From: Sinohyriopsis cumingii
Lineage: Eukaryota > Mollusca > Bivalvia > Unionida > Unionidae
Reading direction: 5' to 3'
DNA length: 64,000 bases
NCBI GenBank assembly: GCA_028554795.2
Contig: CM068835.1
Coordinates: 60,325,219-60,389,218 of the forward strand
This document shows, piece by piece, positions 1-11,534 of the stretch; positions within the stretch are counted from its first letter, which is position 1; every line of letters begins with the position of its first letter. Both the position numbers and the translations under genes were made by a program. The notes beneath the pieces are model-generated. The model did not search any database, had not been told where the DNA came from, and worked only from the letters and a program-made list of their open reading frames with translations.

Positions 1-2183
1 TGCAAACAACAATGATCCTGATCTGCTGTAGCATAATGTGCCTGCAGATCAGGGTCTATTCTCTTTTGTTCTACTTACTATTCTTAATAAACCGCACAGA
101 CCCAAATATGCGATGGCAGATTGGGATCAGTGCAGTTTGCAGCTGGGATTGATTTGCAAGAGACAACATATGGCACACATCTTGTTATGCATACAACTGG
201 CTTAAGTGAGCCCATGATCATGCTCTTTGCTGACATCTAAATGATGCAAGGGCAGTTGGTCAGGAAATTTAGGTTAGTATGATTGTGGCTAATATTTTAA
301 GGCTTTTCTATTTTTAACAACAGCAGCATCACCTGATAGTACGGGTATGCTATCAAAATTGGGAAGATTCTGGTCCTCAGTTTTTAAACAGTCAGTGGAA
401 GATTTTTCTGTATTTAGTAAAGGTTTACCCATGTCTGATGATGCATCACCATCAGTTGTATAACTTTACATGGCCATTATGCCTGGCTGCTTTCTGTAAA
501 ATTTTGTTGTATTCAGTTCAGCAGTTAGCTTTTGTTTGTTTCAGCAGCACATTTAACGCAATAGTGGCTACATAATCCTGAGGAAATGATAGCTATGTGC
601 CTTCTCAAGGCCACATAGAGCCAGTTTATGCAGGCCGACCTGATCATGTATCGAACCTGTGACACTTGTATTACCTAAAGCTTCTGCCAAGAGTTTTTTT
701 TTAGAAGATGTTATAAGGTTTTCTGTCTATAGTAATAGCAGCCTTATCTAATGACAGATCATATGGCCTCTATGTGGAACACTTTATAACCAGGAAATTC
801 TTCAAATCTGGTCAAATTCTGTTCAGCAATTGTTGTGCTAGAATCTTATGAAGGTTATTCTAGTTCCACACACAAACTGCAGCCATTTATACAATGGTGG
901 GCCAAATTCATTTGTAACAAAACAGAAGAGCTTGATGCCAGAATGATTTCCATCATACTGGGTCAAATTCTAATTGATGGTTTGTGAGAGGTCATTTTTT
1001 TATTATAACAGTGGCCATATTCTATGGCAGACTTTAATCTTGCTTAAAACTGAAAAGCTTTCATGCTACAATTTTTTTCTATCCAATTTGTTAAAATTAT
1101 GGCAACAGTTTACAGAAAAATTAAATTGTTAGTAATGGTAGCCACATTTGATGGTAGATCAGCATTCTCTGCACAAAACCCTGGAAAGTCTCCATGACAA
1201 GATGCTTGTTTAAATTCTGTTCAGCAGCTACTGCAAGTTCATATGGAGATATTACTATTTTTAGCACTGGTGGCCATATTTGATTGTTAATTGTCATCGT
1301 TTGAAAAAATTAGTGTAATCAATGATTTCATAGGTCACAGATTCCGTTTCGCAACATGCCCCTGTATTAGAAAAATCTTCAGACTATCAGCATTCTTGTC
1401 CAAAAATGTGTTTAAAAAAATACTGACTGCTTATGACAAAAATACTGACTTTCAGGTACACATAGTGATTTTTAAAACTTTAAATCATATTTAACTATTT
1501 ATAACATCTACAACCATCAGTAAAGTAACTGACCTTAATTATTTAATGTCAAAGATGCATTGTTTCCCTCTTGCACCTTCTGAATGAGCACCCTGTTCCA
1601 TTCGGGTGCCCATTCAAAAGGTGAAAGAATGCAAAACACACTGAGACACAGGAAAATAAATCGCCAGCAACACTAGTAACTGAGGAAATTCATTTCTAAA
1701 AGAAATTAAGACAAAGTAAACCGAACATCAAATGAATTACATCAAGGTTCTCGCTGGCATTTATAAACATCGTAAGTTCAGGCTGAGCTGTTGATGATGA
1801 AGCAGCAAGCTCATGTTTATTAGCTTTTTCATGATGTTTTATGTCACTGGCACCTCCATGCCCAACAGTGAAATCACAATTACACAATTCACACAAAAAG
1901 GTTTTCTTCTTTACAAGACGGTTTCACAAATCTAATCAGGACAGCACAGTTCTCCTTTCTTTTCTTTGCTGGAGAAAATTCTGAATCTTTTGCTTTGCTT
2001 TTCAAATAGATTAGAAGTTGAATACTACAAAGATGAGATACTTCAATAGCAGCAACTGTCTGCGCAATCTAATATGGTAGTTAAAGACTGGCAGGGTAGC
2101 CTTGATTTAGAATAAACCAATCACATTTTAGAACTCGATAGGTCTATATCCATGAAATACATTTATTCTCAGACAGGAACTGG

Positions 2184-2524
2184 GTGCCTGTTATGTGTGA
2201 GTGATTTAGATTTTTAACATAGCTTTAACAATTTTCCAGTCGTTTCACTACGATGTTTACAGTGTGGCAGTTTATAGTGATGTCCAGCACTGGGGCATCA
2301 TGCCGTAGGCATATAGCATGATGTCCCAACTAGTCACATTACCCTAACACCAGGCTGACCAGTCCTTACACTAACCTCTTAATGCTGAGCACCTAGTGAG
2401 GCAGCAGTTAGTACCATTTTTAGAAGTCTTTGATATGACTCAGCCAGGGATTGAACCCACAACCTTCCACATCCGGGGTGGACGCTCTAACCAGTAGACC
2501 ATGGTGCGGTCTAGTGCCCGTTAT
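2184..2524 (-). repeat. SINE family A, copy 1
   Basis: A tRNA-derived SINE lies on the minus strand. A-box-like and B-box-like pol III promoter sequences (GGTTCAATCCC-type) are at its right end, and a core contains 'taacatagctttaac' and 'ggcatcatg'. Imperfect target duplications GTGCCTGTTAT / GTGCCCGTTAT flank it (2,184-2,194 and 2,514-2,524). Confidence 0.75.
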
Positions 2525-3389
2525 ACATAAAAAATTGCAAGGAAATATTTAATGGAATTTGTTTTAATTTAAAAAATGGACTTTTAACAAGAAAACTGTA
2601 CTGCCATATTCAGGTCTGAAATCGGGACAAATACAAAAAATATGGGACACTTGACAGTTATGCCACTACTGAAGTCCCAAGCCAGATACATACAATCATC
2701 AAATCTGACGATTCTAGCATGGATATAGCTTATGTATAAACATATAGATATAAACCTTAACACTAAATTAATACATGAAATATGGGTGACAATGACCTAC
2801 TTTATGAAGAGGGTGAAGTCACTGTCAAAATGCATCCCTTCCCCAAGTTTCATTATTCCAAGTGTAACAGTAGGTATACAGGAGTAAAAAAAACCTGTAC
2901 TGAACATACACCTAAACAGGATACTTATGTACAAAGTTGCCTCCAACCCAGAAGGAATATGTTACAAAACCCACTTCAAACTCCTGCCTTGAGCAAGGAA
3001 GAAAAAGTGGTATAGATACACTGAGGGTGTGCTTGCACATATGCTTTTATATGTGTAAATGCATTTGCTGGGCTTAGTACAATCTCTCCCCAGTAATTTG
3101 TAGGACAGCTAAAAAGGTCTTAAGCCAGAATGCTTTCCATCAAATTTAGTCAAATTCTGTTCCATAGCTTTTGAGAGGATGTATTTAAAGTTTCCTACTT
3201 TAAGTCACAGTGGCCTTATTTAATAGCAAATGAGAATCATTTGTATAAATATTGAATTCATTCATGCCAAAATGCTTTCTGTCAAAATTTTGCTGAATTG
3301 TATTAAACAAGTATTTTTATGACTTTTTTAAATGGTTTCCTTTGTTGGTTTAATGCCATATTTCACCACTTGATATGCTATATGACAGC

Positions 3390-3560
3390 CAGTACATCAG
3401 GTCGAGGAAGACCCAGAGAAGAACCACCAACCCATGGGAAGCTACTAGCAATCTTTCTCACATACCCAAACAGGCTGAGCTAATTCTAGAACCTACATGG
3501 ACAGAGGTGAGATGTGTAAGTGATCTGTAAAGGCGATTACTCTGGACCATTTATACACCT
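3390..3560 (-). repeat. SINE family B, partial copy
   Basis: Related to the fuller copy at 28,720-28,960: shared blocks include 'gaagaaccaccaaccca', 'gaagctactagcaa' and 'acagaggtgagatg'. Further fragments are at about 4,000-4,200 and 4,400-4,490. Confidence 0.65.
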
Positions 3561-4527
3561 GGGGTCTCAGAAGTTGTTAAGGGATTTTTCTATTTTTAGT
3601 ACTAGCAGCCATATTTGATATATTATGTAAGAATCATTTGCATAACTTTGAAAGGCCTTCATGCTAGAATGACCCAATCTAAATTTGGTTGGAGTTTGTA
3701 AAGTGTAATTTGAGAACCTGAATAGAAGCAAGCTTTGATGAGCAATGATCTTACCATAAGCTTACTTATCTTAAAACTAGGTTAGCTATTAAAAGTATTT
3801 ATTACAGAATGTTCCAGGTGTTTATTTCTTCCCCATCCTTTACAATTTCAAAGGCAGCAAATGTTAATTTTTCTTCAGATAAATTCCTGAACATTACCTT
3901 AATATAGGACTTGGATTTGCAAATACTCACACATCCCAACTCTCCTGTACCCAGATTTATATAAAAAGTATATGCATTAATACAAAGGCAATTACAAGAC
4001 ACACCACATGACCAAAGCTGAGCATAACTGGTGGAGGAAGAACCTGCAAAAACCCTGGTTAGAACCACTGACCCATGAGAAGTACCGGCAAACATCCTCA
4101 CCAATACTGGCCAAGCTTGAGACCTGGACCAACACAGACAAAGGTGAGGTGGCAGTTATTGGTAAAGGCAAGTGCTTTATACGACTCAACCACTTGTAGC
4201 CCCTCTTATTCAGTTGCTCAGCCACTACACATGCAGGAGAATTTGGCAACCCATAGAAGGTTAGTGGTTTCATCCAAGCTTATAAGCCATCTTAGAGTCA
4301 AAATATAGAGTAAGAAGTTGTAACCCTAACTGATAGATCAATTTAATGGAGCATATCAATCATGAAAGACATGTGTCAAGGCAATAGCAAAAAGCATATT
4401 GTCCAAGGACACCTCAAATAGGCTGGGCTGGGCAGGATTTGAACCCACAACCCACTGAGAGCAATTCCAGAACACTAACAGCAACTCTTGCTAGTTGTAA
4501 AAAGATGAATTATGAATTACTACTTAC

Positions 4528-4728
4528 TCATCTGTTTTATCACTTGGCAGTGATGGCACCCCATCCACTGATGCCTGATCTTTATGAGCCGGGGATTTAG
4601 ACACGCTCTTTTCCTTGTGACTTTTTAACGGCGATTCAGACTTGGGTTTCAATGGAGATCTGCTTGCAGACCGCTTTCTTGGTGTATGGCTTCGAGATTT
4701 CTTTCGTGGAGACCGGCTTCTTGAATGT
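4528..4728 (-). CDS. SRRM1: SRRM1 exon 6 (RS-rich region)
   Basis: This exon encodes a serine/arginine-rich stretch that begins RHSRSRSPRKKSRS and continues into Ser/Pro/Lys-rich sequence. Such RS segments mediate contacts among splicing factors in nuclear speckles. The acceptor reads TTTTGTAG just above 4,728. The donor is a consensus GTAAGT starting at 4,527, so the apparent in-frame stop there is intronic. The first base completes an Arg codon left open by exon 5, so the phase agrees across a 5-kb intron. Later exons are outside the window. Confidence 0.85.
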
Positions 4729-5864
4729 CTACAAAATATTAAATTTCAGTTTTCTAGAGAAGCTAGAATCACAGAAATGCTGCGAAAATGTACATACACT
4801 TAAGCTTTTACAGGTGCAAGACGACATCAAAAATCTTCTTTTAAAAGGCAATGAAAAGATCTCAAAATAGGTCATATTTATAAACTAATGTTGGGGCTTG
4901 CTCATTTATTCAATATCAATGAAAGGGGATATTCAGAACTTATGGTGATGTTAAATTTTGAATCTCACAATGTTATTCATCCATTTCTAAAATACTGAAT
5001 TTTTTTACATCAATAAAAGATATATCAGCTAACCAAATCCTGTGCAGTAGCTTCACCTTTCATTGTATGATATCAAACAGGCAGTGTAGCTAGTTTCACA
5101 GGATTCAGCACCTGTTCCAATTTTGGAGTACCCTTCCAGTTTTTTGACTGTGCCTAACATGATGATAAGCCTCCAATTTTTCAGAATGTACCCTCTTATT
5201 TGGGAGCAATGTTAAATTACATTCCTAATTATGTGAGTGCAATGAACCAGAAATGTGTTTGTACTTCTGCTTACTGTTCATTTGCATTAGAAGCAGTGCA
5301 CACAAAACTTACTGCTGCCCCCCACTGTACATGAAATCAGAGAACATAACCAAGACATTTTTACATATTTATATTCAAGTTATAAAATGCTTCAAACACA
5401 AACAATCAATCATTTTATGATCATCCTTAATGACTGAGACAACATTTACTGTTATATTTAATATTGCTCAACAAAGGAAGATCTAAAAATGTTTATGCAT
5501 GTGTATTGTTTTAATGTGCCATTAAATGTGCAGATAAATTTGTCTACCATTGCTAAACCAAAGTAAAAACATTTTAATAAAATAGTTAATAGTTTATTTA
5601 TTTGGTATTATCTTTTTATGATGGGTGCTCTGTAAAAACAAAGTGCAATATGCATTGAAATGGCATACAGCCACTTCTTTATGCCCTACCAAGCACCCAT
5701 CTATTCTTCTGGACCTACTGAACACTAACAGGAACCTATGACATCAATTAACAAAGCAAGCATGCCAGTAATTTAGCATGTTTAAAATTAAATTTAAAAA
5801 ATGATTTTCCATGGTACAAAGGGTGAGGACCTATATCCTAAGAAAAAAATTGAGGTTGAGAAAT

Positions 5865-6462
5865 TTAACTCATATGGCCTCAGAGGTTTTTGTCATTTTC
5901 GCCTGAAATGTGAGTAGGAAAGACATTTTGGGGGCTATTTCTGAATACATTGGCTTTCAACAGATTTTCCATGAGACGAATGCCTAGTTGTATTAGAAAC
6001 GTCGTTTTCCATTGGTTATTTTGCTTGCGCATGAGCAAAAGGGTAAAAATTGGAGGTTTTTTTTTTTGCTTAATGGACCCATCGTTTTCGTATGGAGACC
6101 ACTCTTTATTCCAAATGCCCACCTTATCCTAATTTTTGCAAAGGTTCATCTGTCTGTGTGCAGTTCAGACCAGTTATCCTTAGATCTGAGGCCAAAAGGT
6201 CTAAAAATCCAGACACAAAATCGCATTCTGCCCACGAGTGAATTTTAGGTGAAAAAAGGGTCCAAAAAATTAGTTTTTTCCCTCTGTATTTTGTAGTGCA
6301 ACTAGAACTTCCAGATTGTTTGGTATCATTGTAGAGCTATATCTGCTTTTTTGTAATACCACCCACTTTGGTGTATCTTAAATGACCTTGATGCTGCACA
6401 GCTCAAAAATAGGGTACAGCCTCATCACACCTACAGGCAGGATTGGAGCCAAATGAGTTAAA
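5865..6462 (-). mobile_element. TTAA-flanked MITE, inverted diverged copy
   Basis: A non-coding element of about 590 bp lies between two TTAA sites (5,865-5,868 and 6,459-6,462). Its ends are inverted repeats (CTCATATGGCCTC against CTCATTTGGCTCC). The interior matches the tandem units at 22.4-25.3 kb in opposite orientation ('tggagaccactctttattccaaatgcccac'). TTAA duplication is typical of the piggyBac superfamily; the assignment is inference. Confidence 0.7.
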
Positions 6463-6639
6463 CTAGATTTGTTTATAAAACATGGATACAGCCCCCTCCC
6501 CTGCCAATTCCAACAAATTCAAAAATGTAACAAATGTTTTTTGCAAAGAGTGCTATAATATGACAAAGAGTACAGCGAAAGGTACATTATATGGCCATCC
6601 CATGTTTATTAGTCTTTTATGTCGATAACTGAAATTTGG

Positions 6640-7200
6640 ATCCATATACCAGTTTTTTTTTTCAGAGACCATGAGCTTGGACTTTTTTAAACCCAAATCA
6701 ATCAACTTTTTCCTTAACATTTGTTAAGCCATCCCAAGTTTGATCTGTCTGTTTACAGAATCAATGTTATTTTGTGGAAACCATTATTCTTTTAGTTGCG
6801 GAAACATCACCTTTGACCCCAACATTAATTAGTGCCCTCCCTACCCTCAAATGCTATCAATCCACAAAGTCTGATATGAAATATACTACACTGTGGAAAA
6901 CATATTTCTTCTTTCAGTACGAGTGACCTTAGTCATCAACCTTTTGACTCCAAAATCAATGAGCATTTTTCTTACCCCAAATGCAAACCATGCACAATGT
7001 TTTGTAACTGCAGATGGTGGTTAACTTGAATCATAATGTGGAAACCATACTTCTTCCAAGTCAGTGACCCTTACCTATGACCTTCTGATCAGAAATCAAT
7101 ACAATTCTTCTCTACCCCAAGTATATGCCAACCACAATGCTTGTTAACTTGATGGTGGACAACTCAATTTATTGTGTAGAAACCAAATTGTTAGCTGATG
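6640..7200. repeat. Diverged ~140-bp tandem repeat
   Basis: Recurring blocks such as 'gtggaaaccatacttctt', 'gaccttctgatc.gaaatcaat' and 'ctaccccaa.t..atgccaa.cac.atg' return about every 140 bp. Three to four worn copies can be seen. Confidence 0.5.
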
Positions 7201-7244
7201 CCCAATATCATTTCATAATATACTCCACCTTATGGCAGGTATGT

Positions 7245-7540
7245 GTGTGTGATTAGGATTTTTAACGTAGCTTTAACAATTTTTTCAGTCATATTGCTAT
7301 GATGTCTGCAGTGTGGCAGTTTACTGATGTCTAGCACTGGGGCATCATGGCACAGTCATGTAGCATGATGTTCCACTTAGTTACATTATTCTGACACCAG
7401 GCTGACCAGTCCTAACACTAACCTCTTAATGCTGAGCGCCTAGCGAAGCAGCTGTTAGTACCATTTTTGTAAGTCTTTGGCATGACTCGGCCAGGGTTCG
7501 AACCCATGACCTCCCACTTCCGAGGCCACCTTAGCGGTCC
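7245..7540 (-). repeat. SINE family A, copy 2, with perfect TSD
   Basis: Same SINE as at 2,195 and 12,360. A perfect 14-bp duplication TATGGCAGGTATGT flanks it at 7,231-7,244 and 7,541-7,554, as expected for LINE-mediated insertion. The copy is shortened at its tRNA end and so lacks the complete A box. Confidence 0.85.
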
Positions 7541-7789
7541 TATGGCAGGTATGTAAAATCTTTTTAGGTTATCTACATATGTATAAATATATGCCTACTA
7601 AATTTCACTTGTCTACCTTGAGTAGTTTTTGCAGGAATTTTATCAAAAAATGTATTTCTATAAAAAATATAAACAGGCGATTCAAAAAGAATGATTCTAT
7701 ACTGGCCGAAAATAACTTCTAAGATTTCAAGGCCAAATCTTCTCTACAATGCAAAGTGTGTAAAATATCTTTGGTATGTTTGTGCAATG

Positions 7790-9390
7790 ACAAGATTTCA
7801 AATTAGCAGCTGTGGCTGCCATATTGTATGCAAGATTGGTACCATTTTCATTTAGGGCCAACTAAAATTTGTCAAGTCTTTTGGTAAAAACCCCACATTA
7901 CCATCCTTATGGCCGTCACAAGATCAGCAACATACTCATCTAGGAACAGCTAAACATCTCAGTAAGTCTTTTGGTGAAAAACCCATGCTGACATCACCAT
8001 CCATTGAGTAGGGATAAAAAAAAAATTAAACTGCCCTCATTGGAGGTCAGATCAGCACCACTTTAATACTGAACAAACTAGATAAAAAGTCTAGCAGAAT
8101 GTTATACAAATTTCCATACTGGATGTCAGATAAACACCATTTTCATTTAGGTCCATCTAGACATCGTAAGAAGTCTTTTGGTGAAAACCAGATATCAATA
8201 TGACCATCCATTTAGGACTAATAGCTACAAGTTGATTTGGGACTAACTAGACTTGATAGGAAGTCTTCCAGTGAAATCCCATAACAATAACACTTCCACT
8301 TCAGAAGCAGCTATAAAATGATTTTCAAAATGCCTGCTATGGTGACCATTTTTATGACTAACTAGGCATCATAATAAATCATTTGGTGAAAAACCCATGC
8401 TGACATGACCATCCATTCAAAATGAGTAGCGATATAAAGATTTTCAAGATGGTCACTGTGATGACCATACTGGATGTCCAAGCAGCACCATCTTCATTTA
8501 AGACCAAATAAACATCACACGAAGTCTTCTAATAAACACCCCATGCTGATATGACCCTCTATTATAAGTAGCAATAACAAGATTTTCAAAATGGCCACCA
8601 TGGCAGCCTTACTAGATATCAAATCAGCATAATTTTCATTTAGAACCAACTAGACATCGTACAAAGTTTCTAAAAACTCCATGCTGATGTGGCCATCATT
8701 ACTTTTGTAGTACTGATATCAAGAATTTCAAGATGGATACTATGCAGACCATACTGAAGGTCCAAGTGGATCCATGTTTATTTCTTTATCAATAGGCACC
8801 ATAAGAAGTCTTCTGATGAAATCCCCATGCCAGTACAAGTTTTTCATTCTGAAGTAGCAGTGATCAGATTTCGGGATGACTGCTGCCATGGTGGGCGTAC
8901 TAGACATTCGATCAACACCATTTTTATGTTTGACAGGCTAGACATTCTTATGTCTTTTTGTGAACATCCCATGCAGATATAATCAAACTCCAGGAGTAGC
9001 GATAACATTTTCATAATGGCAGCCATTGTGGCAATACTGATGTCAGATTGGCACCATTTTCATTTAGAATGAACTTGACAACACAAGAAGTCTTTTAGTG
9101 AAAATCTAATGCTGATAAATCCATACATAAAGGAGTAGCAATAACAAGATTTCCAATTGGGTTGCTGTGGCAGCCATATTGAATGTTTGAGAAGCACCAT
9201 TTTGATACATAACCAAACAGACCTTGGGATGAATGTTTGATAGTTTTATGGCAATCTTCCAGGTAATTTAGGAGAAGTAGCGATAACAAATTTATGTTAA
9301 TGGATGGACTATGGATGTTGGACAAAATACCATTACATACATTCTCCTGGTGTAGAACCAGAAGAGCCAAGAAAGTGACAAGTACTTTTT
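7790..9390. repeat. Degenerate satellite, ~140-bp unit, about 11 copies
   Basis: A recurring unit contains 'aacaagattttcaaaatggc', 'gcagccatactggatgtc', 'caccattttcatttag', 'ctagacatc.taagaagtctt' and 'gtgaaaaccccatgctga'. Clear copies begin near 7,793, 8,315, 8,433, 8,578, 8,725, 8,867, 9,003 and 9,146. Copies differ by many substitutions and indels, so the array is old. Confidence 0.75.
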
Positions 9391-9696
9391 AATACATAAC
9401 ATGGAGCTGGCCACAAAATGCATGTCGAACACAACTCTTAAACTTTTGATTAATTGGCGTTGTACACATCAAAATGTATTTCAATTCTAAATAACACATG
9501 ACTGTTTAGTCAACTGTACTTGAGAAACATGCCATATTACTGAAGTATAAAGATCTAAGCAATGAGGTTAAACCAAAAAGTATAAACCTAGATTTACTGG
9601 TGCATAATGCTCTGGCAGATTATGGTCAATGCTCTGGCATGCATTATACACAACCACACAAAAGAGTGGTAATTCATACAGAATAGATCCCAATAC

Positions 9697-9800
9697 CTTT
9701 CTTTTTCTTTTTTGTCTGCCTCTTTCCGCTCCTTGGCCAGTGTTGCTCGAATCTGTTCCTCGTGCTGCTTTAAGCTGGCCTGTATACGCTCTTGTTCTGC
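9697..9800 (-). CDS. SRRM1: SRRM1 exon 5 (charged helix linker)
   Basis: This 104-nt exon encodes AEQERIQASLKQHEEQIRAT and a Lys/Glu-rich tail, predicted to be a long charged helix. In known SRRM1 proteins the same place, after the PWI domain, has a charged KQRQIEQEK-like linker leading into the RS region. The acceptor is TTGGTTGCAG and the donor is AG|GTAT. It ends in phase 2, matching exon 6. Confidence 0.85.
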
Positions 9801-11363
9801 CTGCAACCAATGAAAAAAGCATGAACTGTTAGATCCTTTCATGTCCTTCCATAGACAAACTACTGTCAATTATAAATTTTTCAAGGGGAAGAAATTCTGA
9901 TTGACATTAAAATTTAAAAAGCCCAAACTTGCCAACATTAAAAAGACACTGTCAGTCGATTTTTTTTCTACAAGTTGGACCAGTTTCCAGAAAACTGTAA
10001 CAAAATAAAATATAATGTACTGCTATTGTCAAGCTAGAAAACATGCATTTAAAATTCCAGAGGTGTGATTCAAGACTGATGCAGCAACAGTAAACACCGA
10101 ATTCAATGTTATAGTTTGTAAAGTTTACTTGAACCATAATTACCTCCTGTACAGTTTCAAAAAGTGCAATTCCAAAACCGTACAGACTTCAGTGGTTTCT
10201 TGAGAACTCTTGACATGTTAGCAAAAAAAATTCACATGAGCTGTGGCAACGGCAACCATCTTCCTGCCATACTCAAATCCACACGATGGTCCACTAAATT
10301 TAACTGTTGCCTACATGACTATTCCCTTCAAGAATCTGAATATTCCCTTTTATTCTTCTGTACTTTTAAAACTTTTTAAGATATTTGCTGTCCCTTTTGT
10401 CCTGACAAGTTGCTTGTTGAATACAATTTAAAATATAATAACAGACTGATCATACATTCTGAATAACAAAATACATGCTGTTTAAAACCTCTGAGGTAGT
10501 TTGATTTCCTGGTCAATTCCACTAAACCTAATATGAAACCCAGATCCAAATCAAACATGGACAAGCCAGTATCCAGATTTTACCACAAAACAATCATATT
10601 TCTGTAATTTTTGTTTTTATTCCGTAAGTCTGTATTTTAAGGGTCTTTTTCGTTAAACTTGTGGCAAAATCATAAAATATGGCAGGACTGAAGAAACAAT
10701 GAACATGATTCCTTTGAGGGAAAATACAAGACTATTTCCAAAATCCATAAATTTAAGCAATGAAAAAAACATATTTTTTAACAACAGCATAAAATTAAAT
10801 AAATTCTAAACTTTAACAACTTCTTATATGACAAAAAAGTAAACAATTTAAGTCATGGAACACAAATGGCATGGGGAAGTGAGCTCAAAGTAAACTTTAC
10901 CAATTATACATACAGATAAACAGGGGTAGTTATCAAGATCCAATATATTGTAAGTAAACTACACAGCACAGGCACATGTCTGTACATAATGCACCAGCTG
11001 TGAATTCAATAAAATAACTACCCTTCAACTCGAAAGAAAATCATGTTCCGACATGATTTTTTAGCTCATAATTATGTTTCAACTGAACGGATCTGGTCTT
11101 ATCACAGGGAACAAGTATGATCATTTCAAACATGCTGGGAACATATGGCACTAATCCAAACAGCATAGTACATATAGTAATCAATACGCCATCATAAAAC
11201 AAGGGTGGCATTCATGGCATATGGAATACGCCGACATATATTATTTTACATCGTTTGAAAGCATTTAAACATTTATACACTTTTAGTTGATTTGTTTGCA
11301 TAAAATATTTAACTTATTTAAAACTCTGAATTAGAGCACAAATTTGGAAAATAAAGCAGATAC
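9801..11363. other. SRRM1 intron 4
   Basis: A+T-rich intron of about 1.6 kb. No repeat family or coding signal could be recognised. Confidence 0.7.
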
Positions 11364-11534
11364 CTGTCTTTTCTTAATTTCTTCTTTCTTCTGTTCCACA
11401 AACTTAGCAGGAATTCCACCTATATTTTCTTGTGCACTGCACAGCAACTCCCATAACTCGGAAAGGAAAGCTCTTGCATTCTTTGGGTTTAGAAAACCAG
11501 TAAGATTTATCTGCATTGACTTGGGATCCGGAAA
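11364..11534 (-). CDS. SRRM1: SRRM1 exon 4 (end of PWI domain)
   Basis: The 57 codons include MQINLTGFLNPKNARAFLSE and AQENIGGIPAKFVEQKKEEI, which closely match the C-terminal half of the SRRM1 PWI domain, a four-helix bundle that binds nucleic acid. The acceptor is CTTTCCACAG and the donor is CAG|GTATCT. Exon length is an exact multiple of three (phase 0 at both ends). This exon is the strongest single piece of evidence for the gene assignment. Confidence 0.93.

Larger units (their letters stand above)
1..4527. other. Intronic sequence of SRRM1, repeat-rich
   Basis: No exon is recognisable here; the rest of SRRM1 should lie beyond position 1. About 300-1,300 and 3,100-3,720 contain diverged copies of a repeat with phrases such as 'gccatatttgatggtagatc' and 'caaattctgttcagcag'. 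tRNA-derived SINE copies occur at about 2,195-2,513, 3,390-3,560, 4,000-4,200 and 4,400-4,490. Short reading frames in this stretch have no family resemblance and are treated as chance. Confidence 0.6.
4729..9696. other. SRRM1 intron 5, repeat-filled
   Basis: This ~5-kb intron holds an inverted TTAA-flanked MITE copy (5,865-6,462), a diverged repeat with ~140-bp period at about 6,640-7,200, a SINE with a clear 14-bp target duplication (7,245-7,540) and a degenerate satellite (about 7,790-9,390). No further coding signal is visible. Confidence 0.7.
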
